From the NCBI RefSeq assembly GCF_009765995.1, contig NZ_LMUI01000011.1:54173-118172 (forward strand): a stretch of DNA of 64,000 bases, written 5' to 3'. This document shows positions 1-8,724 of the stretch, in pieces (within the stretch, counting starts at the first letter, position 1; each line of letters starts with the position of its first letter). Under the pieces are notes generated by a model. That model was given only the letters and a program-made list of their open reading frames with translations. It ran no database searches and was not told the DNA's origin. The translations under genes were made by a program, and so were the position numbers. This stretch comes from Methylocapsa sp. S129. GTDB lineage: Bacteria; Pseudomonadota; Alphaproteobacteria; Rhizobiales; Beijerinckiaceae.

Positions 1-1369
1 TGCTCGACACGCTGCGATCAAGGTCGAAACGATCGACGAGATGGGCGAGCCCCTCTGCGTCGCCCGCGAGCGCCTGACTGGCCGCGGCGGCTTCCTCCAC
101 CATCGCGGCGGTGCGCTGGACGGCCTGCTCGACTTCGTTGACCGCTGAATTGACCTCATTGAGGCTGCTCGCCTGATCGCGAACCGCGGCCGCGATCGTC
201 ATCGCCAGGCCATTGATTTCGGCGACTTCGGCGACGATCTGCTCCAGCGCCGCCCCCGTCTTGCTCACGAGATCGACGCCGCGGTCGACCTCGGCCTTGG
301 AGGTGTTGATCAGCGCCTTGATCTCTTTGGCCGCCGCCGCGGAGCGCTGCGCCAAAGCGCGCACTTCCTGGGCGACCACGGCAAAGCCCCTGCCCGCTTC
401 GCCCGCGCGCGCCGCCTCGACGCCGGCGTTGAGCGCCAAAAGATTGGTCTGGAACGCAATCTCGTCAATGACGCCGACGATCTGGCCGATCTTCTGGGAG
501 GATTTTTCGATGCCGACCACCGCCGTCACGGCTTCCCGAACGATTTCTCCGCCCTGCTCGGCGCCGCGCCGCGCCGAAGCGGAGACTTCGGCGGACCTTT
601 GGGCGCTTTGCGCCGTGCGCGTCACCGCGGCTGCGACCTCGTCCAATGTCGCGGCGGTTTCCTCCAGGCTCGCCGCCTGCCGTTCCGATTGTTTGGAAAG
701 ATTGCCAATCGTGACGCCAATCTCGCCGGCGCCCGCCTTCAGGCTGTCCACCGCGCCATCAACCTCCGCCATCGCGTTGCTCAGCGCGTCGGCGGCGGCG
801 TTGAAATCGGTGCGGATCTGTTCGTAGCCGGAATCAAATTCCGCATCGAGCCGGACGGTCAGATCGCGGTCGGCAAGGCGGCTGAGCGCGGCGGCCAGAG
901 AATCGACGACCCGCGCCTGCTGGCGCGCCAGGTTTTCCTGGACCTCGCGCGCCTTTTGCTCGGCCTCGCGCAGCGCGACGACGGCCCGCATGTCGCCCCA
1001 GAACGAGATGACCGCCTGCCTGCCGCCGATCGTCGCCGCCAGCAGCGTCACCATGACCGGCAGCAACGCCCCATCGAGCCGCTGGTGCATCCATTCGAAC
1101 CGGTAGATGCGGTCGCGCAGCACCGCCGTCATATTCTCGGGACCGATATCGGCCGACCGGCGGCCGTTCGGCTGGAATTCGGGCGAAAGCAATTCGGGTT
1201 TCAGGCCGATCAGCTTGTCGCGGCCGCAATTCATCAGCTTTTCCAACGCCGGATTGCATTCGGAAATCACCCCGCCGTCGATGACGAAATAGGCGTCCGG
1301 CGAGTTCTCAAAGACGAACTCGGCTGCGTCCTGACGAATGGAAGGTTTCCGTTTCCCCAACCCGAACAT
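1..1369 (-). CDS. Methyl-accepting chemotaxis protein with N-terminal PAS domain (3' part cut off)
   Basis: Chemoreceptor that signals through CheA/CheW to the flagellar motor. Read on the minus strand it starts at ATG 1369 ([18 protein letters not shown]) and runs off the left edge. The first ~130 residues look like a PAS sensor ([16 protein letters not shown]... then a predicted PAS core). They are followed by a HAMP-like linker ([14 protein letters not shown]) and a signalling domain containing the family hallmark hairpin sequence [20 protein letters not shown] (here with [18 protein letters not shown]). No transmembrane segment is visible, so it is probably a cytoplasmic, PAS-sensing receptor; the ligand is unknown. 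The C-terminus lies outside the window. Opposite-strand reading frames over this gene are shadows. Confidence 0.9.
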   Translation of the reverse strand, partial: MFGLGKRKPSIRQDAAEFVFENSPDAYFVIDGGVISECNPALEKLMNCGRDKLIGLKPELLSPEFQPNGRRSADIGPENMTAVLRDRIYRFEWMHQRLDGALLPVMVTLLAATIGGRQAVISFWGDMRAVVALREAEQKAREVQENLARQQARVVDSLAAALSRLADRDLTVRLDAEFDSGYEQIRTDFNAAADALSNAMAEVDGAVDSLKAGAGEIGVTIGNLSKQSERQAASLEETAATLDEVAAAVTRTAQSAQRSAEVSASARRGAEQGGEIVREAVTAVVGIEKSSQKIGQIVGVIDEIAFQTNLLALNAGVEAARAGEAGRGFAVVAQEVRALAQRSAAAAKEIKALINTSKAEVDRGVDLVSKTGAALEQIVAEVAEINGLAMTIAAAVRDQASSLNEVNSAVNEVEQAVQRTAAMVEEAAAASQALAGDAEGLAHLVDRFDLDRSVSS

Positions 1370-1651
1370 CGCCGCCCCAAGAATTGAGAATCGATCGAGG
1401 AACGTAGTCACCGAAAGATTAAAATTATGCTAGGATTCACACAGACTTGAGCGCTTGTGAGCGGGCGGGATTCGATCAGTCGCCGCCAAAAATCCCGTTG
1501 TCTTCCACGGACTTGCCTTGCTGGTCACCCGGGGCGGCGTTTGCGGAACGACCGTCCCGTAAAGCCAAATGCGAGGGCGCCTGATGCGTCCCTGGAACTT
1601 CTGAACCCTCGCTGCGTTATCACAATATCGGACTTGGCCGAGGACGCGAAA

Positions 1652-1921
1652 ATGGCAAACGTTGAATATTTCGACGATGAAGGCGCGGCGGCTCTCAGCG
1701 ACGGCGAGATTCAATCAGTCGCCCGTCGCCAGCTCATCGGCTCGCTCGTCGTGGTCGTCATCATCGCCGCGGTTGCGGCGCTTACGGCCCTCCGGCCTGT
1801 GCATTTCGATATAGCCGGCATCGCCCCCCAAAAATCCGCGGCGATCCAGCAGCCCTCCTTTGTGACCCTTCCAGGACAGCGTGTCGCCGGTCTGGTGCGG
1901 CATGAGGTCGAGCTGCCCTAA
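1652..1921 (+). CDS. Small single-pass membrane protein, unknown function
   Basis: An 89-residue protein starting at ATG 1652 (MANVEYFDDEGAAALSDGEI). An acidic N-terminus is followed by one clear membrane helix (LIGSLVVVVIIAAVAALTAL, about residues 30-50) and a short tail. The frame stays open upstream to 1457, but that part has a basic, non-protein-like composition, so I take the internal ATG, which has a purine-rich stretch (gaggacgcgaaa) just upstream. It stands alone between the divergent chemoreceptor and the MFS gene. I recognise no domain. Localisation to the inner membrane is inferred from the helix. Confidence 0.6.
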   Translation: MANVEYFDDEGAAALSDGEIQSVARRQLIGSLVVVVIIAAVAALTALRPVHFDIAGIAPQKSAAIQQPSFVTLPGQRVAGLVRHEVELP

Positions 1922-2154
1922 GAGGCCTTCAGGCCGCCGGCCCGCCGTTCAATTCCGGACGCGCAAGGACTTCGGTCGCGCAACGTTTTAACCCCTCATT
2001 GCAGACGGGACTGGCGCCCGCTGGTCTGCCGCCTTCCGCCATCGCCGCTTTCACGGACCACGCCGCTCAAACGGTCGCGACGGGGCCGAAGAGAAAGCGC
2101 GTTCGCTGATCGGTCGCGATAAATCCGGGGGCGCAGCGCGCTTAACCTGGAACC

Positions 2155-2172
2155 AGATATACTCGTATATCT
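2155..2172. promoter_or_regulatory. Perfect 8+2+8 palindrome upstream of the MFS gene (putative operator)
   Basis: AGATATAC-TC-GTATATCT is a perfect inverted repeat in an AT-rich patch of an otherwise GC-rich stretch. It sits about 100 bp before the ATG at 2271 and 27 bp before a possible earlier start at 2199. The size and symmetry suit a dimeric regulator, but no regulator gene adjoins it, so the binding protein is unknown. Confidence 0.5.
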
Positions 2173-2270
2173 ATTCCTCTTATATCCGGCTGCGATTGAT
2201 GAGAGATTGGGGTCTCGTCACGGGGTCCCCAGGTGTCCGCGCTCGCAATGCCTCAGTCTTCTGTTCGCTC

Positions 2271-3500
2271 ATGAGCGCTCGCCCGGCAAATCCGGTCGCG
2301 GCTCCCACGGCCGGCGTCGAGTCGCAATATTGGCTCCGCAACATGACGGTCTGCCTGGTCGGCTCGTTCACGACGATCGTCGCGATGACGCTGATGCTGC
2401 CGTTTCTGCCTCTTTACGTCGAGCAGCTCGGCGTCAGGGATCAGGCGGCGATCGTGCAATGGTCGGGCATCGCTTATGGGGCGAGCTTCTTCACGGCGGC
2501 GCTTGTCGCGCCGCTTTGGGGCTGGCTCGCCGATCTCCATGGACGCAAGCTGATGCTGATCCGCGCCAGCCTCGGCATGACGATCGCGATGCCGCTGATC
2601 GGCATGGCGCAGGATGTCTGGCAATTGGTGGCGTTGCGCCTCCTCGTCGGCCTGCTCGGCGGCTATTCCTCGGGATCGATGGTGCTGGTGGCGACCCAAA
2701 CGCCCAAAGACCGCTCGGGATGGGCGCTCGGCATGTTGGCGTCGGGAATCATGGCGGGCAATCTCGTCGGCCCGCTGATCGGCGGCGCGCTGCCGCCGCT
2801 GATCGGCATCCGCGATACGTTCTGGGCGGCGGGAGCGGTCATCTTCCTGACTTTTCTGGCGACCACGTTCCTGATCAAGGAGGAGCGTCGTCCGCCCCGT
2901 GCGAAATCAGCCCGGCGCGGCGGATGGGCGGCGATCCCCGACAAACGTCCCGCGCTGGCGATGATGTTCACCGGCATGCTGCTGATGTTCGCCACTATGT
3001 CGATCGAGCCGATCATCACGGTTTATGTGGCGCAGCTCGTCCGCGACCAGAGCGAGGTGACGCTGGTGTCGGGAATTGTCATGTCCGCGGCGGCGCTGGG
3101 CAGCATTCTGTCGGCCTCGCGTCTCGGCAAGCTCGCCGACCGCGTCGGCCATTGGAACGTGATCGTCGGCGCGCTCGCCGCCTGCGCGCTGCTGCTGATC
3201 CCGCAGGCTTTCGTGACGCAGGGCTGGCAACTCGTCGGATTGCGTTTCCTGATGGGCCTGGCGCTCGGCGGCCTCCTGCCCTGCATCGCCAGCGTCATCC
3301 GGCACAATGTCCCGGACGGCGTCGGCGGCGCGATCCTTGGTTATTCCACCTCGGCCCAATATGCTGGCCAGGTCACAGGCCCACTCGTCGGAGGTTTCAT
3401 CGGCGGCCATTTCGGCATGCGCGCGGTGTTCCTAGGAACGTCAGTGTTGATCGCCTGCGGCGCGGTTTATAATTGGGCGGTGCGGTCGGCGGAGCGCTAA
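2271..3500 (+). CDS. MFS multidrug-type exporter
   Basis: Proton-driven major facilitator superfamily transporter of the drug:H+ antiporter type (MdtG-like). About 12 hydrophobic helices are visible. The loop 2-3 motif A is clear (GWLADLHGRKLML) and a glycine-rich helix 5 (GIMAGNLVGPLIGG) resembles motif C of antiporters. I start at ATG 2271 (MSARPANPVAAP), which leaves a short cytosolic tail before the first helix. The frame is also open from ATG 2199, adding 24 residues, and neither start has a good ribosome binding site. The following gene begins ~60 bp downstream in the same direction, so co-transcription with the catabolic operon is possible. The substrate cannot be read from sequence. 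Confidence 0.85.
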   Translation: MSARPANPVAAPTAGVESQYWLRNMTVCLVGSFTTIVAMTLMLPFLPLYVEQLGVRDQAAIVQWSGIAYGASFFTAALVAPLWGWLADLHGRKLMLIRASLGMTIAMPLIGMAQDVWQLVALRLLVGLLGGYSSGSMVLVATQTPKDRSGWALGMLASGIMAGNLVGPLIGGALPPLIGIRDTFWAAGAVIFLTFLATTFLIKEERRPPRAKSARRGGWAAIPDKRPALAMMFTGMLLMFATMSIEPIITVYVAQLVRDQSEVTLVSGIVMSAAALGSILSASRLGKLADRVGHWNVIVGALAACALLLIPQAFVTQGWQLVGLRFLMGLALGGLLPCIASVIRHNVPDGVGGAILGYSTSAQYAGQVTGPLVGGFIGGHFGMRAVFLGTSVLIACGAVYNWAVRSAER

Positions 3501-3562
3501 GCGCCCCATCGTCCGGCTTGTTTTCAGCATACAAGATCAACGTGCCCGTGAGAACGCCCGAG

Positions 3563-4636
3563 ATGAACGCCTCTTCCCTCCCGCGTCAAACCGCCGAAGA
3601 AATAGCCGCGGAATTGCTACGTCTTTCGCCAGCCTATGCGCCGACCCCGCTTATCGATCTTCCCGAGCTCGCAAGCGCGCTCGGCGTCGCGCAGATTCTC
3701 GCCAAGGACGAGGGGCGCCGGCTCCTGGGGAGCTTCAAATCCCTTGGCGGCGTCTATGCCGGCCTGCGCGCGCTCGCCAGAGCCTCGGGAACGGATATCG
3801 CCGGCGTGCTCGGACGGGCCGACCGCGGCGCCGCCTTGCCTGCGCTGGTTTGCGCCAGCGACGGCAACCATGGCCTCGCCGTCGCCGCGGCCGCCCATTT
3901 CGCCGGCGCGCCAGCGCGGGTGTACCTGCATCACCGCGTTCCAGCGGCGCGCGCCCAGCGGATCGCGGCGCAAGGCGCCGAAATCCGCTGGGTGGACGGC
4001 GCCTATGACGACGCGGTCGACGCCGCCGTCGAAGCGGCGCGGGCCGGCGCCGGCATTCTCGTCGCCGACACATCGGACGATCCCGATGATCCAATCGTCG
4101 CCGACGTGATGTCCGGCTATGGAATCATCGCCGCCGAAATTCGCGATCGGGTCGAAGCTGCAGGCCATCAGCGGCCGACGCATCTTTTTGTGCAAGCGGG
4201 CGTCGGCGGCCTCGCCTGTGCGATGGCGGATGGCTTGAAATCATGGCTGGCGCCGCCCGCGATCCTGGTCGTCGTCGAGCCGGAAAAGGCGGCCTGCGTC
4301 GCGGCCGCTCTTGCCGAAGGCGGCCTTCCCCGCGTGCCTGGAAACCTCGAAACCGTCGCCGAAATGCTGTCCTGCGGCAAGGCGAGCGCGCCCGCGATGG
4401 ACGCGTTGCGCCGGGCTGGCGCGCGCGCCATCGCAGTTCCTGAGGACGAACTCGCCAAAGCGCCGCGCGAACTGCGAAAAGGGGGCGGGCCCCTCACCAC
4501 GCCGTCGGGCGCGACAGGCCTCGCCGGATTGTTGCGCGCGATCGGCGAAGAGAGCGACGCGAATTTCGCCATCGACGCGGCGAGCCGCATTCTTCTCATC
4601 GTCAGCGAGGCCGAAATCGAAGGCGAGGCGACGTGA
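3563..4636 (+). CDS. PLP-dependent diaminopropionate ammonia-lyase-like enzyme
   Basis: Fold-type II PLP enzyme of the threonine dehydratase/diaminopropionate ammonia-lyase (DpaL, YgeX) group, which converts 2,3-diaminopropionate to pyruvate and ammonia. The Schiff-base lysine is probably Lys59 in GSFKSLGG, followed by the substrate loop (CASDGNHGLAVA) and the phosphate-binding glycine loop (QAGVGGLACA). From ATG 3563 it is 357 residues, slightly shorter than usual DpaL (~400). An upstream extension to 3473 would overlap the MFS gene and is unlikely. Its stop overlaps the next gene by 4 bp (GTGA). The neighbourhood with two M20 hydrolases recalls the E. coli ygeX-ygeY region. A serine/threonine dehydratase-like activity cannot be excluded. 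Confidence 0.8.
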   Translation: MNASSLPRQTAEEIAAELLRLSPAYAPTPLIDLPELASALGVAQILAKDEGRRLLGSFKSLGGVYAGLRALARASGTDIAGVLGRADRGAALPALVCASDGNHGLAVAAAAHFAGAPARVYLHHRVPAARAQRIAAQGAEIRWVDGAYDDAVDAAVEAARAGAGILVADTSDDPDDPIVADVMSGYGIIAAEIRDRVEAAGHQRPTHLFVQAGVGGLACAMADGLKSWLAPPAILVVVEPEKAACVAAALAEGGLPRVPGNLETVAEMLSCGKASAPAMDALRRAGARAIAVPEDELAKAPRELRKGGGPLTTPSGATGLAGLLRAIGEESDANFAIDAASRILLIVSEAEIEGEAT

Positions 4637-5874
4637 CTTCCCTATCAATCGATTCCCAACGCCTGTTCGCGCGCATCCGGCAATTGGGCGAGATCGGCCG
4701 CGATGAAGCCGGAAGGCTCACGCGTCTGGCCGCTTCGGACGCCGACAAGGCCGGGCGTGATGCGCTGGCAGGCTGGATCAAGGACGCCGGCCTCGAACTG
4801 GCGGTCGATCGCCTCGGCAATATGTTCGGCATCTGGCGCGGCGCGGATCGCAGCAACCTCGCGCCGGTGATGATCGGCTCGCATATCGACACCGTCGTCG
4901 ACGCTGGAATCTACGATGGCTGCTTCGGCGTCCTTGCCGGCCTGGAAGTCGTCGAGACGCTGGCAGCTGCGGACTTCGTTCCGTCGCGCCCGATCGTGGT
5001 CGCCGCCTTCACCAATGAGGAAGGCGTGCGCTACGCACCCGATATGATGGGCTCGCTCGTCTATGCCGGCGGGCTTGGCGTCGATGAAGCGCTGGCGTCG
5101 GTCGACGCGGATGGAGCGACGCTTGGCGCGGAACTGGCGCGCATCGGCTATGCCGGGCAAAAGGAGCCGGGCTTCCTGCGCCCGCACGCCTATATCGAAC
5201 TTCACATCGAACAGGGGCCGATTCTCGATCGCGAGGGGATCGCCATCGGCGCCGTGGAGAATCTGCAGGGCATTTCATGGCGGCGCGTGACGATCGAAGG
5301 CGTCGCCAATCATGCCGGCACGACGCCGATGGCGATGCGGCGCGACGCGGGCTATGCGGCCGCCAAGGTCGTCGCCTTCCTGCATGATCTTGCCGCCGGC
5401 GCCAACGCCCCGACCGTGGCGACGGTCGGCTGCATGCGCTTTGAGCCGAATGCGATCAATGTGATCCCCGCGCGCGCCATTTTCACCATCGATCTGCGCG
5501 AGCCGGATGAAGCGCGATTGCGCGAAGCGGAAGCGGCGCTTGAGCTTTATCTGACCCAACTGGCGGAGCAGGAATCCGTTTCGATCGCGGTAGAGCGGCT
5601 GGCGCGTTTCGAGCCCGTGACGTTCGACAATAAGATCGTCCAACTCATCGAGCAGGCCGCTCATCAGCGCGGCCTCAGCGCCAAGCGCATGACTTCGGGC
5701 GCCGGCCATGACGCGCAGATGATGGCGCGCCTCTGCCCGGCCGCGATGATCTTTGTTCCGAGCGTCGACGGCATCAGCCACAATCCGCGCGAACATACGT
5801 CTCCCGCCGACCTTGCCGCCGGCGCTAATGTGTTGCTCGATGTGGTTCGTCGTCTCGCGGCGGAACAGGAATAG
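4633..5874 (+). CDS. M20 Zn hydrolase, N-carbamoyl-L-amino acid hydrolase / allantoate amidohydrolase family
   Basis: 413-residue metallohydrolase that should cleave an N-carbamoyl or ureido group from an amino acid-like substrate. Family motifs are present: GSHIDTVVDAGIYDG (metal ligands His and Asp), TNEEGVRYAP (catalytic Glu pair), HIEQGPILD, and the dimerisation-lid segment GVANHAGTTPM. The closing His is in ISHNPREHTSP. Start is GTG 4633, overlapping the previous stop codon, which indicates translational coupling. It lies 5 bp before a second M20 enzyme. Substrate is unresolved among carbamoyl amino acids, allantoate, ureidoglycolate and beta-ureidopropionate; linkage to the PLP lyase favours an amino-acid derivative (inference). 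Confidence 0.88.
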   Translation: MTSLSIDSQRLFARIRQLGEIGRDEAGRLTRLAASDADKAGRDALAGWIKDAGLELAVDRLGNMFGIWRGADRSNLAPVMIGSHIDTVVDAGIYDGCFGVLAGLEVVETLAAADFVPSRPIVVAAFTNEEGVRYAPDMMGSLVYAGGLGVDEALASVDADGATLGAELARIGYAGQKEPGFLRPHAYIELHIEQGPILDREGIAIGAVENLQGISWRRVTIEGVANHAGTTPMAMRRDAGYAAAKVVAFLHDLAAGANAPTVATVGCMRFEPNAINVIPARAIFTIDLREPDEARLREAEAALELYLTQLAEQESVSIAVERLARFEPVTFDNKIVQLIEQAAHQRGLSAKRMTSGAGHDAQMMARLCPAAMIFVPSVDGISHNPREHTSPADLAAGANVLLDVVRRLAAEQE

Positions 5875-5879
5875 AATCC

Positions 5880-7043
5880 ATGGCGAAGCTCGATCTCGAC
5901 GCGCTTGCAAAAGAGATGACGGAATGGCGCCATGATCTCCACGCCCATCCCGAATTTGGCTTCGAGGAGAAGCGCACGGCGGCGTTCGTCGCGGCCAAGC
6001 TGCGGGGCTTCGGCCTCGACGAAATCGCCGAAGGAATCGGCGGCACCGGCATTGTCGGCGCGCTGCGCCTTGGAACGTCCAATCGCGCCATTGCGCTCAG
6101 GGCCGATATGGATGCATTGCGCATCGATGAGCAGGGAACGCAGGCTTATAAGTCTCGACATTCCGGGCTGATGCACGCTTGCGGCCACGACGGGCATACC
6201 GCGATGTTGCTCGGCGCGGCCAAATTGCTCGCCGCCGAGGGGGGCTTTGACGGCGCCATTCGATTCATCTTCCAACCGGCCGAGGAATGGGGCAAGGGCG
6301 CGCTCGCCATGCTCGCCGATGGCCTAATGGCGCGCTTTCCCTTTGACGAAATCTACGGCCTGCACAATTGGCCGGGCTTGCCGGTCGGCAGTTTCGAAAC
6401 GCGAGTCGGTCCGCTGCTGGCGGCCGAGGATAATTTCGAGATCACGCTCAACGGCATCGGCGGCCATGCGGCGCGCCCGCATGAGGGGCGCGAGGTTCTC
6501 GTCGCCGCTTGCGCGCTCGTCGTCAGCCTGCAAACGATTGTGGCGCGCCGGCTCAACCCAGCCGATATCGCCGTCGTCTCGGCGACTGAGCTGATCGCCG
6601 ACGGCGCGCGCAATATCCTGCCGGGCATGGCGCGCGTGCTCGGCGACGCGAGAAGCTTCCGCCCCGAAGTCAGCGCCGAAATCGAAGCGCAGATCCGGCG
6701 CATCGCGGCGGGGACCGCAGCCCTCTACGATTGCTCGGCCGAAGTCGCCTACATCAGGGAGTTCACGCCGCTCGTGAACGATGCCGAAGCCACCCGAGCG
6801 GCGCTGGCGGCGGCCGCGACCGTCTTTAACCCCGCCGCGATCCGCGGCGACCGGGAGCCGCTCACGGCCTCGGAAGATTTCGCCCGTTTCCTCGATCACG
6901 CGCCCGGATGTTTCGCCTTCATCGGCAACGGCGAAAATTCCGCGCCGCTGCATAACCCCTGCTACGATTTCAACGACGCGGCCCTCCTTGACGGCGCGCG
7001 TTTCTATGCGGCGATCGCGCGGCAGCGACTGCCGGCGGGCTGA
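5880..7043 (+). CDS. M20 family amidohydrolase (hippurate hydrolase/aminoacylase-like)
   Basis: 387-residue metal-dependent amidohydrolase of the M20D (HipO/AmhX/Ama) group, which removes acyl groups from N-acyl amino acids. Visible motifs are WRHDLHAHPEFGFEE at the N-terminus, ADMDALRI, HACGHDGHTAMLLGAA (metal-binding Cys-Gly-His and His), QPAEEWGKGA (catalytic Glu) and GGHAARPHEG in the dimerisation domain. The C-terminal TASEDFARF matches the last ligand region. It follows the carbamoylase by 5 bp and closes the three-gene operon. Exact substrate is unknown. No terminator hairpin was recognised after the stop. Confidence 0.88.
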   Translation: MAKLDLDALAKEMTEWRHDLHAHPEFGFEEKRTAAFVAAKLRGFGLDEIAEGIGGTGIVGALRLGTSNRAIALRADMDALRIDEQGTQAYKSRHSGLMHACGHDGHTAMLLGAAKLLAAEGGFDGAIRFIFQPAEEWGKGALAMLADGLMARFPFDEIYGLHNWPGLPVGSFETRVGPLLAAEDNFEITLNGIGGHAARPHEGREVLVAACALVVSLQTIVARRLNPADIAVVSATELIADGARNILPGMARVLGDARSFRPEVSAEIEAQIRRIAAGTAALYDCSAEVAYIREFTPLVNDAEATRAALAAAATVFNPAAIRGDREPLTASEDFARFLDHAPGCFAFIGNGENSAPLHNPCYDFNDAALLDGARFYAAIARQRLPAG

Positions 7044-7115
7044 GGGAAGAGTGTTCTTTTCAGCCCCGCCGCGAATGGTCTTCGAATCACCGACCTCGCA
7101 GTCGGAGTTTGATGG

Positions 7116-7604
7116 TCAAAGGTGGGGAGTTTCGTCTTTCGTCGCCCATTTCTTCGCGAGAGCTTCAAAATCGGAGAAGACGGTCCAAACGCGCGTGTTC
7201 GCGCGCAATTGCGTGACGAAGGGCTTGACGGATATCCAATCGTTGACGAGCGTCGACCGACACCACTTTTTATAGAGGCCCTCGTCGATCGTTCCCTCTG
7301 AAATACCGATTGCGACCAGTTCGTAGCGATTCAAAACGGCGCGCATCGCCACCGCCTCCTTGGCGCTTTCGTTGCCTGGCGCCGCCCATTTTGCGAGGTC
7401 CCCGCCGTTCTTCGCCTTCAGAAATTCCGTGCGCTCGGAAAGAGGGGTTTCGTGGGTTTGCTCATTGATCAGAAGATCGAGGGTCGCGCGGCGACGGGCG
7501 ATGCGCACATTCCACGCGATCGAGAAGATCACGCCGATCGCAGAAACAACTATGGCCCCTGTTTGAACACAGAGGCCATAGAACTGAATTTCATCGGTCG
7601 TCAT
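7116..7604 (-). CDS. DUF4760-like membrane-anchored protein
   Basis: 162-residue protein with one N-terminal membrane helix (CVQTGAIVVSAIGVIFSIAW) followed by a cytoplasmic helical domain. The layout matches the DUF4760 pattern: helix, basic RRRATLDLLINEQ, then ELVAIGISEGTIDEGLYKKW and a C-terminal helical end. Biochemical function of that family is not established. It is convergent with the M20 operon and isolated from the GNAT gene by ~330 bp. Family assignment comes from memory of the motif layout, so it is moderate. Confidence 0.65.
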   Translation of the reverse strand: MTTDEIQFYGLCVQTGAIVVSAIGVIFSIAWNVRIARRRATLDLLINEQTHETPLSERTEFLKAKNGGDLAKWAAPGNESAKEAVAMRAVLNRYELVAIGISEGTIDEGLYKKWCRSTLVNDWISVKPFVTQLRANTRVWTVFSDFEALAKKWATKDETPHL

Positions 7605-7938
7605 AAGTGATTATTTGGGTCGGACTTCGCCGCCAAGGGGCCTTGTCTCGCCGCCCCATCCTTCGCACATGTGCATAGGAGCCTCCATTTTTACTCGCGG
7701 GAGCGACCCCGACGTTGAGTTACAGGTCGTCCACCCCAGGTAGAATGTCAAGAAGCGTCTTCCTTAACAAATCTCCACCTTAAGGGTTGCGGAAGCCCTA
7801 ATTCTCCTTCCCCGATCGTTGCGCTCCGATCCCCGCGGACGGCCGATGGGTTCGGCGGCGCGCTCATGCACATTTGTGCGTATGCTCAAACAACCCTCCG
7901 GAATCGTCCAGAAAATGGAAAACCCCGCCCGGCGCTGA
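7605..7938. other. Intergenic stretch, no gene seen
   Basis: About 330 bp between two minus-strand genes. I see no convincing reading frame, tRNA-like fold or terminator. It should carry the promoter of the DUF4760 gene, but no clear -35/-10 pair stands out. Confidence 0.4.
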
Positions 7939-8424
7939 TTATCCCCCGCCGCCGAGATCGCGCCGCATCAGCGCATGGGGCTTGTCCTTATGCACGACGG
8001 TCTGGACGGTGCGCCAACCCGCACGGAGATAAACCTTCTCCGCCCGCCTGGTGTAGAGCCAGAGCGTGGGGATCGAAATCTTCCGGCATTGGTCTTCCAC
8101 CGCGACGATCAGCGTCGCGGCGAGCCCCTGCCCGCGCGCCGCGGGTTCGACGAATACGCCCGCCAGCCACGGCGTCAGATCGGGGCGCTCTTCGAGATCG
8201 CTTTCGGCCAGGCTGGCCGTGCCGACGGGCTCGCCATCGACGAGCAGAACGAAGGTTTTGGGCATTCGCGGCGCCGTGACGGAGGTCTGGACGGCCTCCA
8301 GCGTCTGTTGCAGGGAATGACCGCCGGCGCGCCAGAACTCGGTCCAGAGCCAGGACGCGACCAGCGGCGCGAGGTCGGGCCGCTCAGAGGTCGAAACGAC
8401 CTGACGCCTGGAGTCTTCGATCAT
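7939..8424 (-). CDS. GNAT family N-acetyltransferase
   Basis: 161-residue acetyl-CoA-dependent acetyltransferase. The acetyl-CoA binding signature is clear: PWLAGVFVEPAARGQGLAAT (motif A, R/Q-x-x-G-x-A/G as ARGQGLA), followed by the C-terminal strand/helix with YLRAGWR. Start ATG 8424 has a GGAG-type ribosome binding site (gcggagaacgcg). The acceptor substrate cannot be predicted. It is the last minus-strand gene before the 300-bp spacer that holds a dispersed repeat. Confidence 0.85.
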   Translation of the reverse strand: MIEDSRRQVVSTSERPDLAPLVASWLWTEFWRAGGHSLQQTLEAVQTSVTAPRMPKTFVLLVDGEPVGTASLAESDLEERPDLTPWLAGVFVEPAARGQGLAATLIVAVEDQCRKISIPTLWLYTRRAEKVYLRAGWRTVQTVVHKDKPHALMRRDLGGGG

Positions 8425-8600
8425 CGCGTTCTCCGCGTTCGATCAGGCAATTTCTGTTTTAGAGAATTGTTTCCTCGACACTGCGGCTTTTCCGTCGCAT
8501 AATGATTTGTTTTGCGGCGACGAAGGCGTCAGCGGAGGGTCGAGAGGACAAAGTTCGCTTGAGGTTTGGCGGAAGTTTCGAAAAAAGAGAATTTTCTAGA

Positions 8601-8672
8601 TTTTTCGCTTGCAACCCTTTGATATCGCTCATTCCCGCCAGATAAAAATTTTACCAACCCCTTGATATCATT
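8601..8672 (+). repeat. Dispersed repeat, copy A
   Basis: A 72-bp element in the spacer between the GNAT gene and mrcA. It begins TTTTTCGCTTGCAAC, continues with a CTTTGATATCGCTCA block and ends AACCCCTTGATATCATT. A second copy lies on the opposite strand at 34015-34097, sharing the outer blocks and part of the middle. Neither copy overlaps a gene. Function unknown. Confidence 0.6.
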
Positions 8673-8724
8673 GACTCGGCCCGCTTCGTCTCTTTTTTGT
8701 CGAATCCGGGCCGCGACGGCTCGC

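Noticed and set aside
7044..7115. tRNA-like text (TTCGAATC) after the M20 operon
   Set aside because: No acceptor stem or cloverleaf could be built around it on either strand.
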